From Bdellovibrio sp. NC01 (GTDB lineage Bacteria; Bdellovibrionota; Bdellovibrionia; Bdellovibrionales; Bdellovibrionaceae), in the NCBI RefSeq assembly GCF_006874625.1, contig NZ_CP030034.1:1364001-1428000 (forward strand): a stretch of DNA of 64,000 nucleotides. Direction: 5' to 3'. Under the pieces are notes generated by a model that was not told the DNA's origin, did not search any database, and saw only the letters and a program-made list of their open reading frames with translations. Shown in pieces: positions 26,574 to 35,585 of this stretch (its first letter is position 1; each line of letters opens with the position of its first letter). The position numbers and the translations under genes are program-made.

Positions 26574-26588
26574 CTCAGCCTCCGTGGA

Positions 26589-27140
26589 TTATTTTTTTGG
26601 ATTTAGTTTTTGTAAATTCGTACCAAAGCTTTGGAATACGGCGGATAACGCCATCTCGTATGATTCGTTAATATCACTTCCCATGCTGACAGTGCTCACA
26701 GGACTTTTCATTTCAAAGCAAGAAGTCGCGTCGGAATACACGTTTGCCACGTCAGGAATCGCCAACATGCCATTGATTTTCACACAGCCATCTTTGTAAT
26801 CACCCACTTTTTGTTCTTGCACAGAGATCAGCAGCGAATTCTTTGAACTCGGATTCACTGTGATGCCTTTGGACTTCAAACTTTGTGTGATAACACGGCG
26901 AAGTTCTTTTTGTAGCGCTTCCGTGTTCTGACGGTACATACTGTCCCTGTTGTCCATTACATTTAGGTTAAGTTGATTACCTGGAATGTTTTTAAGGACT
27001 GGCATTTTGACTTTTTCGACATTGATAGCGGGCACGTCCGCGATACTGCGAGGACTCAACGTCGCGCAACCTGTGAAGGACATCATTGAAAGAGTTAAAA
27101 CCAGTGGAAGCAAAAAGACTGTGTTTATTCTTTGGTTCAT
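26589..27140 (-). CDS. Lipoprotein of unknown function (YajG-like pattern)
   Basis: 183-residue lipoprotein: signal MNQRINTVFLLPLVLTLSM with lipobox SFTGC. The body has a beta-alpha pattern (LNLNVMDNRD, ELRRVITQSLKSKGITV, SLLISVQEQKVGDY) recalling YajG-type lipoproteins, but the match is not strong enough to name. Start chosen at the ATG with GGAG seven bases upstream; the longer frame adds 27 residues. The start regions of this gene and the divergent dehydrogenase gene lie about 50 bases apart. Confidence 0.72.
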   Translation of the reverse strand: MNQRINTVFLLPLVLTLSMMSFTGCATLSPRSIADVPAINVEKVKMPVLKNIPGNQLNLNVMDNRDSMYRQNTEALQKELRRVITQSLKSKGITVNPSSKNSLLISVQEQKVGDYKDGCVKINGMLAIPDVANVYSDATSCFEMKSPVSTVSMGSDINESYEMALSAVFQSFGTNLQKLNPKK

Positions 27141-27191
27141 TAGAATCTCCATGATTGCTAATATGCTAGAAGGAAAGTGAAGGGGGCTGCA

Positions 27192-28076
27192 ATGAAAATC
27201 GGATTTATGGGGCTCGGTCACATGGGTGCAAAGATGGCCGCAAGACTCTTAGATAAAGGCTTTGATCTTACGGTATACAATCGAACACCAGAAAAAGCGG
27301 AACCCTTGGTGGCAAAGGGCGCAAAAATCGCTTATTCTCCTCTGGATCTGCATGATTGTCACATCATCATCTCGATGGTTGCGGATGATAAAGCGCTTGA
27401 AAATCTGGTTTATGGCGAGCGCGGCCTTTTAAAAGTTCTAGAACCCGGTACGATTCACATTTCAATGAGCACCATTAGCCCCGCATTAGCCGATCATATG
27501 GAAGCGGATCACCATATGTGCAACAGCTTCTTCGTCGGCGCACCGGTCTTTGGCAGACCCGAGGCCGCGGCAGAAGGAAAGCTCTTCATCATGACCGGTT
27601 GTGATGATCAGCTCTTGAAGAGCTGTCAAAAAATCTTCGACGCTCTTTCGCAAAAAGTTTTCCATGTCAGTGAAGATCCCGCACACGCGCATCTTACCAA
27701 AGTTCTTGGCAACTTCATGCTAATCTCAAGCATTCAAATGTTGTCAGAGGCCTTGGCGCTTGCGCAAAAATCCGGTCTTGATCAGAAGCTTTTCTTGGAA
27801 GCTATGACGGGCTCTATTTTCTCGGCTCCGATATTTAAAAACTATGGCTCGATGATCGTGGATAAGATGTATGAAAAGAATGTCGCTTTCGCATTGCCTT
27901 TGGCTTTAAAAGATTTGCGTTTGGCGCAAGAAGCGGCGGCTTCGGCAAGAAGTCCATTGCCAATGGCAAGTCACGTGCACGATCAAGTCATGACAGCAAT
28001 TGCCAGAGGCATGGCGGAAATGGACCTCAGTGCTCTGGGCAAATTTGCCGCAGAAAACGCTGGGGTCTCGCAATAA
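27192..28076 (+). CDS. NAD(P)-dependent beta-hydroxyacid dehydrogenase family protein
   Basis: Member of the 3-hydroxyisobutyrate dehydrogenase / GLYR1 family, 294 residues. Rossmann motif GFMGLGHMGAKMA at the N-terminus, substrate-site segment FVGAPVFGRPEAA (normally DAPVSGG), and catalytic Lys in TKVLGNFM. The F-V-G-A-P-V-F-G-R variant is that of the GLYR1-like/glyoxylate-succinic semialdehyde reductase relatives. Start selected after AAGGGGG. Physiological substrate not known. Confidence 0.87.
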   Translation: MKIGFMGLGHMGAKMAARLLDKGFDLTVYNRTPEKAEPLVAKGAKIAYSPLDLHDCHIIISMVADDKALENLVYGERGLLKVLEPGTIHISMSTISPALADHMEADHHMCNSFFVGAPVFGRPEAAAEGKLFIMTGCDDQLLKSCQKIFDALSQKVFHVSEDPAHAHLTKVLGNFMLISSIQMLSEALALAQKSGLDQKLFLEAMTGSIFSAPIFKNYGSMIVDKMYEKNVAFALPLALKDLRLAQEAAASARSPLPMASHVHDQVMTAIARGMAEMDLSALGKFAAENAGVSQ

Positions 28077-28081
28077 AAAAT

Positions 28082-28561
28082 CTATACGGCCGAGCTGCTT
28101 TGTTGGCTCGGTTTGGATGGACTGCCGTAATTTTGCGCGCCTTCAAGGCGAGCTTCCAAAGTAATTTCGGCGTTCAATAATTTTGAAATCGGGCAGTTCT
28201 TTTTCGCATCTTCGGCGATCGTACTAAATTTGGCGCCATCAATGTTTGGAACTTGCGCACGTAATTTCAGTTTGGAAGAGCGCACGGTAAAGCCTTCGCC
28301 ATCTTTTTCAATGCTCACGGCTGCCGTCACATCCAAGGCTTTCGGTTCAAAGCCCGCTTTCGTCAAGGCACCTGATAAGGCCATCGCAAAGCAACTTGCG
28401 TGTGCCGCCGCGATAAGCTCTTCGGGGTTGGTGCCCGGTGCATTTTCAAAACGTGTCGAGAATGAATAAGGTGAGTTTTTAAGGACACCGCTCGCAGTAG
28501 TGACTTCACCGCGACCGCGTTGGATTGAACCTCGCCAATAGGCTGAAGCTGTACGTTCCAT
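28082..28561 (-). CDS. OsmC-family peroxiredoxin
   Basis: Organic hydroperoxide reductase of the OsmC group, 159 residues. The two redox cysteines are in HASCFAMAL and KNCPISKLL. N-terminal beta region MERTASAYWRGSIQRG and a middle SFSTRFENAPGTNPEELIAAAH are typical of OsmC. Start is the ATG preceded by GAGGAGG. Ends five bases from the convergent dehydrogenase. Confidence 0.93.
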   Translation of the reverse strand: MERTASAYWRGSIQRGRGEVTTASGVLKNSPYSFSTRFENAPGTNPEELIAAAHASCFAMALSGALTKAGFEPKALDVTAAVSIEKDGEGFTVRSSKLKLRAQVPNIDGAKFSTIAEDAKKNCPISKLLNAEITLEARLEGAQNYGSPSKPSQQSSSAV

Positions 28562-28647
28562 AGGGAACCTCCTCACATAAATTTATCGTGCGGCAGTTAC
28601 CCAGCAATTTACATAAAAATTCAAAGAGTGTGCTTTAAAGCATCGGC

Positions 28648-28681
28648 ACAAAATAAAAGAGCTGGCGGGTGGGCCAGCTCT
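28648..28681 (-). terminator. Intrinsic terminator after ilvE
   Basis: Perfect 9-bp arms AGAGCTGGC / GCCAGCTCT with a 6-nt loop, followed on the minus strand by TTTTATTTT. Confidence 0.88.
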
Positions 28682-28703
28682 GTAGTGATTTAGTCGAGAA
28701 CGA

Positions 28704-29768
28704 TTATTTTAATGGAGTGATCCAGTTGAATGGATCTGGAAGTTCACCGCGTTGGATGCCAGTGATTTCTTTGTACAGTTGAGTGCTCAACTCGCCAGTT
28801 TGGCCACCGTTGATTTTCCAGTCTTTATCTCGGTAGTGAAGTTCACCGATAGGAGAGATAACCGCTGCTGTACCTGTACCGAAAGCTTCGCGCAATTCGC
28901 CTTTTTGCAAACGTTCAACAACTTCAGTGATCGTGATTTTTCTTTCAACGATCGGAAGATTTTTGTGTTTCAGAAGTTCGACGATCGCATCGCGAGTGCC
29001 GCCATTCAAAATGCTGCCATTCAATGCCGGTGTTACGATTTCGTTGTTGAATACGAAGAACACATTCATCGTACCAACTTCTTCGATACCTTGATGTTCA
29101 ACGTCCAACCACAAGACTTGTGCATAGCCTTTTTTCTTAGCTTCAAGTGCCGCTTTCAAGCTTGATGCATAGTTCGCACCCGCTTTAACCGCACCCAAAC
29201 CACCAGGCGCTGCACGAAGATATTTTTCTTCAGTCCAAATTTTAACTGGTTTCACGCCTTCAGCGTAATAAGAGCCCACAGGTGAAAGCATAATGAAGAA
29301 CATTGTTTCGCGTGATGGGCGTACACCCAAGAACGACTCCGTCCCAATCAAAGTAGGACGGATGTACAAAGACGTGTTTGGTTCATTAGGAATCCAACGA
29401 GCATCGGCTTTAACGACCTCATGCAAACCCTTCATGAATAGTTCCATTGGTGGCGCTTCCAAACACATACGTTCTGCACCTTGAGCCATACGAACTTGAT
29501 TGAATTCGGGGCGGAAGAACACGATTTTGCCATCAGCTTGGCGGAAGGCTTTCATCCCTTCGAACAAAGCTTGGCCGTAGTGGAATACCGAAGCACCCGG
29601 ATCAAGCGGCAAAGGACCGTAAGGCAAGATCTTCGCTTCATACCAACCCTTATCTTCAGAATACTTCGCCACAAACATATGGTCTGTGAAGTAGTTACCG
29701 AATCCAAGATTGTCAGTTGGAGGAAGTGCTTTAGGCTCTTTTGTCAGCGTGATTTGAATGTCTGTCAT
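28704..29768 (-). CDS. ilvE: Branched-chain amino acid aminotransferase
   Basis: PLP-dependent class IV aminotransferase for the last step of Val, Leu and Ile synthesis or the first step of their breakdown. It has FHYGQALFEGMKAFR, MAQGAERMCLEAPPM, SLYIRPTLIGTESFLGVRP and the PLP Lys in GAVKAGANYASS, then EVGTMNVFFVF. At 354 residues it belongs to the longer, type II BCAT group, closer to eukaryotic-type enzymes than to E. coli IlvE (309). Ribosome site AGGG precedes the ATG. Single-gene unit with its own terminator. Confidence 0.94.
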   Translation of the reverse strand: MTDIQITLTKEPKALPPTDNLGFGNYFTDHMFVAKYSEDKGWYEAKILPYGPLPLDPGASVFHYGQALFEGMKAFRQADGKIVFFRPEFNQVRMAQGAERMCLEAPPMELFMKGLHEVVKADARWIPNEPNTSLYIRPTLIGTESFLGVRPSRETMFFIMLSPVGSYYAEGVKPVKIWTEEKYLRAAPGGLGAVKAGANYASSLKAALEAKKKGYAQVLWLDVEHQGIEEVGTMNVFFVFNNEIVTPALNGSILNGGTRDAIVELLKHKNLPIVERKITITEVVERLQKGELREAFGTGTAAVISPIGELHYRDKDWKINGGQTGELSTQLYKEITGIQRGELPDPFNWITPLK

Positions 29769-29885
29769 AGGCCCTAGTTAACTGATCTTGGGCCTAATGT
29801 CATGCCTTAATTACCACGAAAAGCGCGAGTAATTTTCAATTGTCGGATTGACAGGCATTGTGGGCGCTTTGACTCGTGAATCCTC

Positions 29886-30674
29886 CTAATAATAGGACTT
29901 AAAGATCCTTTCAAGAGTCCCGCTTTTCTTGATGTTTTCGATAGCGCGGTTCAGAGCTGACAAAGAGATTTTTGATTTTTTCGACAGCGCACATTTGGTC
30001 ATAATTGAATCCAGGCCGAAATCCACGTCCACCAAATTAGGATAAGATTTTTTGTAGTACTGAAACTCTATGTTAGACATCACGACGTAATTCAGACGGT
30101 GATGCAAAAGTTTTTGCACATTGCTTTCGTTGCTGGGACCGTCTTCACGTTGAATCAAACCCTTTTTGAAGTCGTCATCAAGGTTTGTGTATATGAAATT
30201 CAAAACAGTACCGACCCGTTTGCCGTGCAAATCTTTAATAGACCTTGGCGTTTTCGTATCTTTCAATGTCACGATGACATTATTGGAGCGATAGAGTTCT
30301 TGGCTCCACCAGACGTCGTTGCGAATGGCGGGCTGCCACACTTCGTTTAGGTGACAGATCACATCCACATCGCCAGCAATCAATGCCGGAGCAACCCTGC
30401 GCTTTGGCAGCAGCATCCATTGAGGTTTGCGCTCAAGCTCGTTGGCGATTTCAGAGCCTAGCTCTTTAAGAATTCCGCTTTGCAGTTCGCGTGAAGTTTC
30501 CGTGTTTTTCACTTTGATCAACGGCATAGCGTAGTCTGAATTGACGCCAATTTTAAGGCTTTCTTCTGCACAATGCGCGATTGTTGGAACACACAGTACG
30601 ATCGCAAGGCCAAGCGCTAACAAAAGCGACTCATGTGTGCGCAGAGAGAGAAGAGCAATTAAACAAAACTTCAT
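29886..30674 (-). CDS. Periplasmic solute-binding protein (family 3-like)
   Basis: 262-residue exported protein resembling ABC amino-acid-binding proteins (SBP family 3). Hydrophobic leader with cleavage near AHCAEE; the mature part has LKIGVNSDYAMPLI, a helix with LGSEIANELE, ALIAGDVDVICH and a late IENIKKSGTLERIFKSYY. No permease or ATPase gene is next to it. Orphan members in this group can act as sensors or have lost transport function. The 15 residues before the hydrophobic core make the exact start uncertain. Confidence 0.78.
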   Translation of the reverse strand: MKFCLIALLSLRTHESLLLALGLAIVLCVPTIAHCAEESLKIGVNSDYAMPLIKVKNTETSRELQSGILKELGSEIANELERKPQWMLLPKRRVAPALIAGDVDVICHLNEVWQPAIRNDVWWSQELYRSNNVIVTLKDTKTPRSIKDLHGKRVGTVLNFIYTNLDDDFKKGLIQREDGPSNESNVQKLLHHRLNYVVMSNIEFQYYKKSYPNLVDVDFGLDSIMTKCALSKKSKISLSALNRAIENIKKSGTLERIFKSYY

Positions 30675-30804
30675 TTTGCCGATCTTATTACAACTGTACG
30701 AAAGAACCTAGGGAATACACTAGAAACGTGCACTCTGGCAGAAAATATCGCCTGGGTTTGTTCTAAGTGATCCACGAGGTTAGTCTTAAAGTATCGGAGG
30801 TCTT

Positions 30805-31116
30805 ATGGATACGCAAGTTCGTCATGAATCCCACAAGAATCGTTTCATCGCTAACGTGCAGGGAGGCGAAGCCATCCTTAAATACCGCCGTGGTCCCGGT
30901 AATTCCTATGACTTATTAAGTACCAACGCCCCCGAGGAGGCACGGGGACAGAACATAGGAGATAAGCTGGTTCGATCGGCCATTCAAGTGGCAAAGGACG
31001 AAAACGTGCAAATCATCGGCACGTGCCCTTATGTCAGACACTGGTTTGAAAAACATCCCGAAGAACGCGCCATCTTATGGAACGGGGATCAGCCGCAGAT
31101 GGAGGCGTTCTTCTGA
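30805..31116 (+). CDS. Small GNAT-like N-acetyltransferase (YjdJ type)
   Basis: 103-residue protein matching the short GNAT group represented by YjdJ/Gtn: YRRGPGNSYDLLSTNAPEEARGQNIGDKLVRSAI holds the CoA pyrophosphate loop (R/Q-G-Q-x-I-G), and GTCPYVRHWFEKHPE is typical of the C-terminal end. GGAGG ribosome site just upstream. Substrate unknown. Confidence 0.88.
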   Translation: MDTQVRHESHKNRFIANVQGGEAILKYRRGPGNSYDLLSTNAPEEARGQNIGDKLVRSAIQVAKDENVQIIGTCPYVRHWFEKHPEERAILWNGDQPQMEAFF

Positions 31117-31130
31117 TATAAGTTTAAAAA

Positions 31131-34100
31131 CTATTCTTCAAAGCTGCTTGGGACAACCTGAGATTGGTTGTCTTCAAGAAGCACATCACGCACCGAACGA
31201 TTTTGTGGCGCGTACAAGATCAAATCGTTGGCGCCGTAACCCTTAAGCAAAGGCACAGTCACTGATTCTTGACCTTGCAAAGTGATCTCTTCAGGCAATG
31301 AAGCATAACCCGCACCCATTTTTTCTAAAGAGATTTTCTTCCACTCTGTCGCTTGGTTATTCAAGTAGTCGTCGTACTCAATCGCACCCGAATCTTCATG
31401 CGTCGTTGAAATTTTAATCTGCAACTCTCCAGTATCGCTGATCGCAAGGGCACTGATGTCGGCCTCGATAATCGCTAAAGTAGAATTATCGAAGACTCCC
31501 ATATCACGCATGTCAATCACCGCGCTTGAGTAATCTTCTTTGGCTTTTGTTGGGTCGGCCGCGAAGTCAGCTTCGTACTTCTTGCGAAGCTCACGAGCTG
31601 TGCTGCCGTCCAAAAGAAGACTTACGAAGGAATCTGCAGTCAACCCTGGAAGGTTTGATTGTTGAAGTCCTGAAATTTCTTGGTCTGTGATGCCATCATG
31701 ATTGCCATCGATTTGCACATTCACTTCGCAGCGATTCCAAGTCGTCATGCTTTCATAAAGTTTAACAGCGATCTGCAATACACGTGCGCCATCTTTTTCT
31801 ACCACACGGTAACCTGCCGATTGCATGTCACAGTTACGGTTGTGAACTAGATCTGGTCTGCTATCTTTTTTACGACCGTCGACATCGATCAAGTTGAACA
31901 AATACGCCGTGCCGGGGTTGTTGCCTTTGTTTTGCAAAGTCACTTCCGCAAGGCTGCCAGCGCTGTCTGCCGCCGATGAAGAGTGCACTACGACTTTAGA
32001 AGCCGAGATTTGCGAAATCTGTCTTGCCACGGCAAGAACAGGCATTTGCAAAACGTTTTCTTTGTCAGTTGCAAAGTTCAAGAAACCATCAAGTTCATCA
32101 TTTGCTGTCGCCATTTGTGAAGCGTCGATTTTTGCTGTTACAAGAATCGTTTTGCTTTCACCCGCAGCCAAAGTTGTTGCAGGTGCCGCAACTTTCAAAG
32201 CTTTATGACCAGTCCAAACGGCTTTCACTGTCACAGCTTCAGCACTGATGTTTTTCAAAGTGATTTCACGAGCCAACGTTTTAGTTTTTTCGATGTCAGT
32301 GATGCCCAACGATACTGTTGAAGGAACGCTGATGACTTTCGCTTTCAAGGATTCAGCCACTTGCACGCGGCCTGCACCTTGACGAGCCACTGGATATTGC
32401 TTTTTCTTTTCATCACCGATGATTTTACCGTGCGAAAGCAATACGGATTTCAATTCTAGTGGAGAAAGTGTTGGGAATTTTTGTTTCAACAATGCCATAA
32501 CACCGGCAATGTGTGGACCCGCCATCGACGTCCCAGACATTTGTGTGCCCTTAGCACCACCACCCACAGCGGCAGAGATAATGTTTGTACCCGGAGCCGC
32601 AATTTCAGGTTTAATCATACCGTCTTCAGAGCGGGGACCGCGTGAAGAGAATGTTGAGATGGTATCGATCAACCATGCTTTTTCAACAAAAGCGCCTGAT
32701 TTCAAATTTACAGAAACGGCAGCGGCAGCCATCGCCTCTTTAACTTTTTTGGCATTATCTAAAGAGATCATCACCGCAGGGATGTCAAAGTTGCCTTCGC
32801 CGCCCATAACGATAGGTGCGCCGTCAGCATTGTTTGCGACAACAACCGCGATCGCGCCCGCATCTTGCGCTCTTTTGATTTTATCAGCGAATGCGACAAC
32901 ACCACGATCAATCAAAGCGACATTGCCAGCGATTTTGTCTTTTAATTCGCCTGTGAAGTCTTTGTCGGCGACACCTGCGTAAACAAGAACGCCTTCGGCC
33001 TTTTCAATATCAGATAAGGGTTTTGTAACCGCGGCTTCGATTGCTTCCGCTTGGAATGAACCAGCTGATGAAGTGAAGGTTGCTGCAGGGGAAAGGATGT
33101 TTTGATTTGTGTTATCAACGCTTGATGCAACAGAGATTGCATCGTCAGACACACCCGGCGCGCCTACGATATAAGGAACGTCACCCGAATTACCACCCGA
33201 AGCAACAACAACAGTTCCGCCACGAGTTAAATTTTTAATAGCTTGGTTGTACATGATATGAGCGCTGCCATAACCGCTACCCAAAGACAAGTTCACAACG
33301 TCCAATTGGTCTTCAAATTTCATGTCGCCTGACGGATTCACCGCGTATTCAAGGGCTGCGATAACAACTTCATCCGAAGTTGAACCTTTCGCACCGAAAA
33401 CTTTGATCGCATAAAGATCCGCGGCTGGAGCCACACCATCATACGTGTTGATGCCATCACCGTGACCAGCCACTGTGCCGGCAACGTGACTGCCGTGACC
33501 GGCTTCATCTAAAGGATTCGCGTCTGGAACAGGAATGCGTTTACGATAGTCTGCTGAAGCGGTGTTGTATTCAGTACCAACAAGGTCAATACCGCCGACA
33601 ACTTTCTTATTTGGGAAACCCGCATTTGCTTTGGAAGGATCAACGGCTTTGTAAGCCTCTTCGGTTCCTTCGCCCCCTAACATTTTGTGAGTATAGTCGA
33701 TACCTGTATCGATGATACCCACACGCAAACCTTCACCATGAATACCTTGAGCGTAAGCGGCATCGCTGCCAATGAAGTTCACTGATGTGTGTTCACCAAC
33801 GGCCGCAGTGACTTTCGCATCTCCTTGAAGAACGGGGCGAGAAAACGCCGCAGATTTTTCAGACAAAGTCACATTAGGAAGAGCTTTGATTTGCTCAAGC
33901 GCACTTGCCGGAGCCCACACTGTCACTGCATTCAGGACGTATTTATAACGAATCAACACACGAATGTCTGAAGAGATTTTTTGCAGCTCAGCGATTGTTG
34001 CTTCTTGCTCTGCCTGGATGGCTTTCAAAAGTTTTGCATCGACTTTTAATTTACCATTTTCACGTTTTGCTGTTTCTAGCAAAGCAGGAGTTTGAAGTTT

Positions 34101-34274
34101 CAGAATTGTGATAACAGGCTCTTCCACTGTGGGACGAGTTGAATACAAACCATCAAGGAATTCGGCATTCGCAGAACCCGCCATTGGAGATTCTTGTTTG
34201 CTACATGCTGTTAACATCAAGCTTGAAAGAATCAGGCCGGTTAAGAGGTGAGATAGTTCAAATGTGCGTTTCAT
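31131..34274 (-). CDS. Large subtilisin-like (S8) lipoprotein protease with PA domain
   Basis: 1047-residue protease. Lipoprotein signal with lipobox LTAC (Cys24). An I9-like propeptide (about 55-145), then catalytic Asp189 (IIDTGID), His260 (GHGSHVAG), oxyanion Asn362 (SGGNSGD) and Ser583 (GTSMAGPH). A protease-associated (PA) domain is inserted at about 425-530. After the catalytic core come Ig-like or fibronectin-like repeats with several low-complexity Ala/Lys runs. Likely anchored at the outer membrane or released, and able to digest prey proteins. Layout resembles lactocepin/C5a-peptidase-like subtilases. Ribosome site AAAGGG. One of two subtilases in the window. Confidence 0.93.
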   Translation of the reverse strand: MKRTFELSHLLTGLILSSLMLTACSKQESPMAGSANAEFLDGLYSTRPTVEEPVITILKLQTPALLETAKRENGKLKVDAKLLKAIQAEQEATIAELQKISSDIRVLIRYKYVLNAVTVWAPASALEQIKALPNVTLSEKSAAFSRPVLQGDAKVTAAVGEHTSVNFIGSDAAYAQGIHGEGLRVGIIDTGIDYTHKMLGGEGTEEAYKAVDPSKANAGFPNKKVVGGIDLVGTEYNTASADYRKRIPVPDANPLDEAGHGSHVAGTVAGHGDGINTYDGVAPAADLYAIKVFGAKGSTSDEVVIAALEYAVNPSGDMKFEDQLDVVNLSLGSGYGSAHIMYNQAIKNLTRGGTVVVASGGNSGDVPYIVGAPGVSDDAISVASSVDNTNQNILSPAATFTSSAGSFQAEAIEAAVTKPLSDIEKAEGVLVYAGVADKDFTGELKDKIAGNVALIDRGVVAFADKIKRAQDAGAIAVVVANNADGAPIVMGGEGNFDIPAVMISLDNAKKVKEAMAAAAVSVNLKSGAFVEKAWLIDTISTFSSRGPRSEDGMIKPEIAAPGTNIISAAVGGGAKGTQMSGTSMAGPHIAGVMALLKQKFPTLSPLELKSVLLSHGKIIGDEKKKQYPVARQGAGRVQVAESLKAKVISVPSTVSLGITDIEKTKTLAREITLKNISAEAVTVKAVWTGHKALKVAAPATTLAAGESKTILVTAKIDASQMATANDELDGFLNFATDKENVLQMPVLAVARQISQISASKVVVHSSSAADSAGSLAEVTLQNKGNNPGTAYLFNLIDVDGRKKDSRPDLVHNRNCDMQSAGYRVVEKDGARVLQIAVKLYESMTTWNRCEVNVQIDGNHDGITDQEISGLQQSNLPGLTADSFVSLLLDGSTARELRKKYEADFAADPTKAKEDYSSAVIDMRDMGVFDNSTLAIIEADISALAISDTGELQIKISTTHEDSGAIEYDDYLNNQATEWKKISLEKMGAGYASLPEEITLQGQESVTVPLLKGYGANDLILYAPQNRSVRDVLLEDNQSQVVPSSFEE

Positions 34275-34354
34275 CTGGAAGCCCTTTCGTTAAGGTGGCA
34301 TAACGACTCCAGATTTGCGCTGAAGTTTTAAGCCACTGTCCTTATCTCAAGAAG

Positions 34355-34386
34355 CATGCCTATCAAGATGGTGTCGTTTAGGCATG
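34355..34386. repeat. Perfect 8-bp inverted repeat upstream of the large subtilase
   Basis: CATGCCTA (34355-34362) and TAGGCATG (34379-34386) with a 16-base spacer, lying 81 bases upstream of the subtilase start. It could be an operator or leader hairpin. The remaining 230-base gap shows no gene; a minor TCTGCA / TGCAGA pair lies at 34474-34494. Confidence 0.4.
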
Positions 34387-34506
34387 GAGTCGCCAGAATC
34401 ATTAAGGAAAAATACTTTGGTGGGAACAATTGATTGAGGAATTTGTAAAAAACTCCCGCCATCGTTCAGTGAATCTGCAGGAGAAATTTGCAGACAAGAT
34501 GCTTAA

Positions 34507-34990
34507 TTAAAAAGCACCTTTTCTTAAGTTAATTCCGTACTCGAGATACGCTTTCAAGCAGCAGATCATATTCATCCAGCCCTGGCAGTTTTGATAGGAG
34601 CCTTCAAGACCGCTTGGTGTTTCGGTCCATGAGCCTTCGCTGACAGTCACAAGTGTTTCGGTGCCACCGTTGTTTGAATTTGAACTCAACCAGAGTGTTG
34701 TAGCCGCCGGGGCGAGGATAAGAATTTGTTTCTGGATCGTAAGCGCCTTCGCTTGCGGCCCATTCAAACTGAATCAGTTCGTTGTTTTCAACTTTCATGA
34801 CTTGAATTGGCACGTTGAAGTCTTCGCCACCATCGTTGAAAGTTAAAATAACGTTTTGTCCTTGTTCAAGGGGAGCTGAAACGCCACCTGTCGCAAAGTA
34901 TTTGCTGATATGTTGAGGTTTTTGAACAGCATCAAAAACTTCATTCAACGATTTTTGAATTTTCATATGCATTTTAAAATGAAATTTCAC
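34507..34990 (-). pseudogene. SRPBCC (AHSA1-like) protein, frameshifted
   Basis: The first frame starts at a GTG after GGAGG and reads a normal SRPBCC beginning (MKIQKSLNEVFDAVQKPQHISKYF) as far as NTLVEFKFK. It then falls into unrelated residues (QRWHRNTCD) and stops. The next plus-one frame continues the domain: NNGGTETLVTVSEGSW and the long final helix MNMICCLKAYLEYGINLRKG. One extra base in the AAA of the 34671-34683 region explains this. It is either a decayed gene, a sequencing error, or (less likely) a programmed shift. The intact protein would be about 160 residues. Confidence 0.75.
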
Positions 34991-35013
34991 AGCAACCTCC
35001 GCAGAGTTAAATC

Positions 35014-35469
35014 TTAAACGATGTCTTCAAGAAGAGCTTCGAGCTTTTCCATGTTTTGTTCATTGGCAGCTAAAGCATACTTCTTAATCGTTTCACATTC
35101 TGCCGCCGTATTGAAGAGCATTCTAAATGTCACCTTCGCAGAGTCCTTACTGACTTCGTCGAACGTTACCGTGACTTGAAAAGGGGGCTCGGAAAGATGA
35201 TTCCATGAAAGCTTCGAAGGCTTTTCAACTTCGATAAATTCGCACTCATTGTCGTAATCAATGCCATCAGGTCCATGCATCACAAATTTCCACAAGCCTT
35301 GCGGTTTTAAGTCATAGGTTTGAAAGGTGTTGGTGAAGCCTGCGGGGCCCCACCACATCTCTAAAAACTCTGGCGTCGTCCACGCACGGTAAAGTGTTTC
35401 ACGCGGAACTTTAAAGACGCGCGATGTGACAATTTCTCTTGCGATAATGGTGTTGTAATTTTCGTTCAT
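35014..35469 (-). CDS. SRPBCC (AHSA1-like) domain protein
   Basis: Activator-of-Hsp90-homologue-1-like ligand-binding fold, 151 residues: IAREIVTSRVFKVPRETLYRAWTTPEFLEMWWGPAGFTN at the N-terminus and DEVSKDSAKVTFRMLF in the middle, closing helix EQNMEKLEALLEDIV. The ATG is chosen after AAGGG. Its role is not known; proteins of this kind usually sit with ArsR regulators and VOC proteins, as here. Located just upstream of the frameshifted relative on the same strand. Confidence 0.85.
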   Translation of the reverse strand: MNENYNTIIAREIVTSRVFKVPRETLYRAWTTPEFLEMWWGPAGFTNTFQTYDLKPQGLWKFVMHGPDGIDYDNECEFIEVEKPSKLSWNHLSEPPFQVTVTFDEVSKDSAKVTFRMLFNTAAECETIKKYALAANEQNMEKLEALLEDIV

Positions 35470-35585
35470 GAAAGACCCTTTACATGTCATCAGCAGAATA
35501 ATTCGATTCTAAAGGCGTTGTGTGTTTTTACAACTTTTGATTTTGCAAGCATGCACTAAAATAGAAACCTACACAGGAGACTGCT

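Noticed and set aside
32419-32982. 187-codon plus-strand frame antisense to the large subtilase
   Set aside because: Shadow of the protease coding strand; Ala/Pro/Ser bias only.
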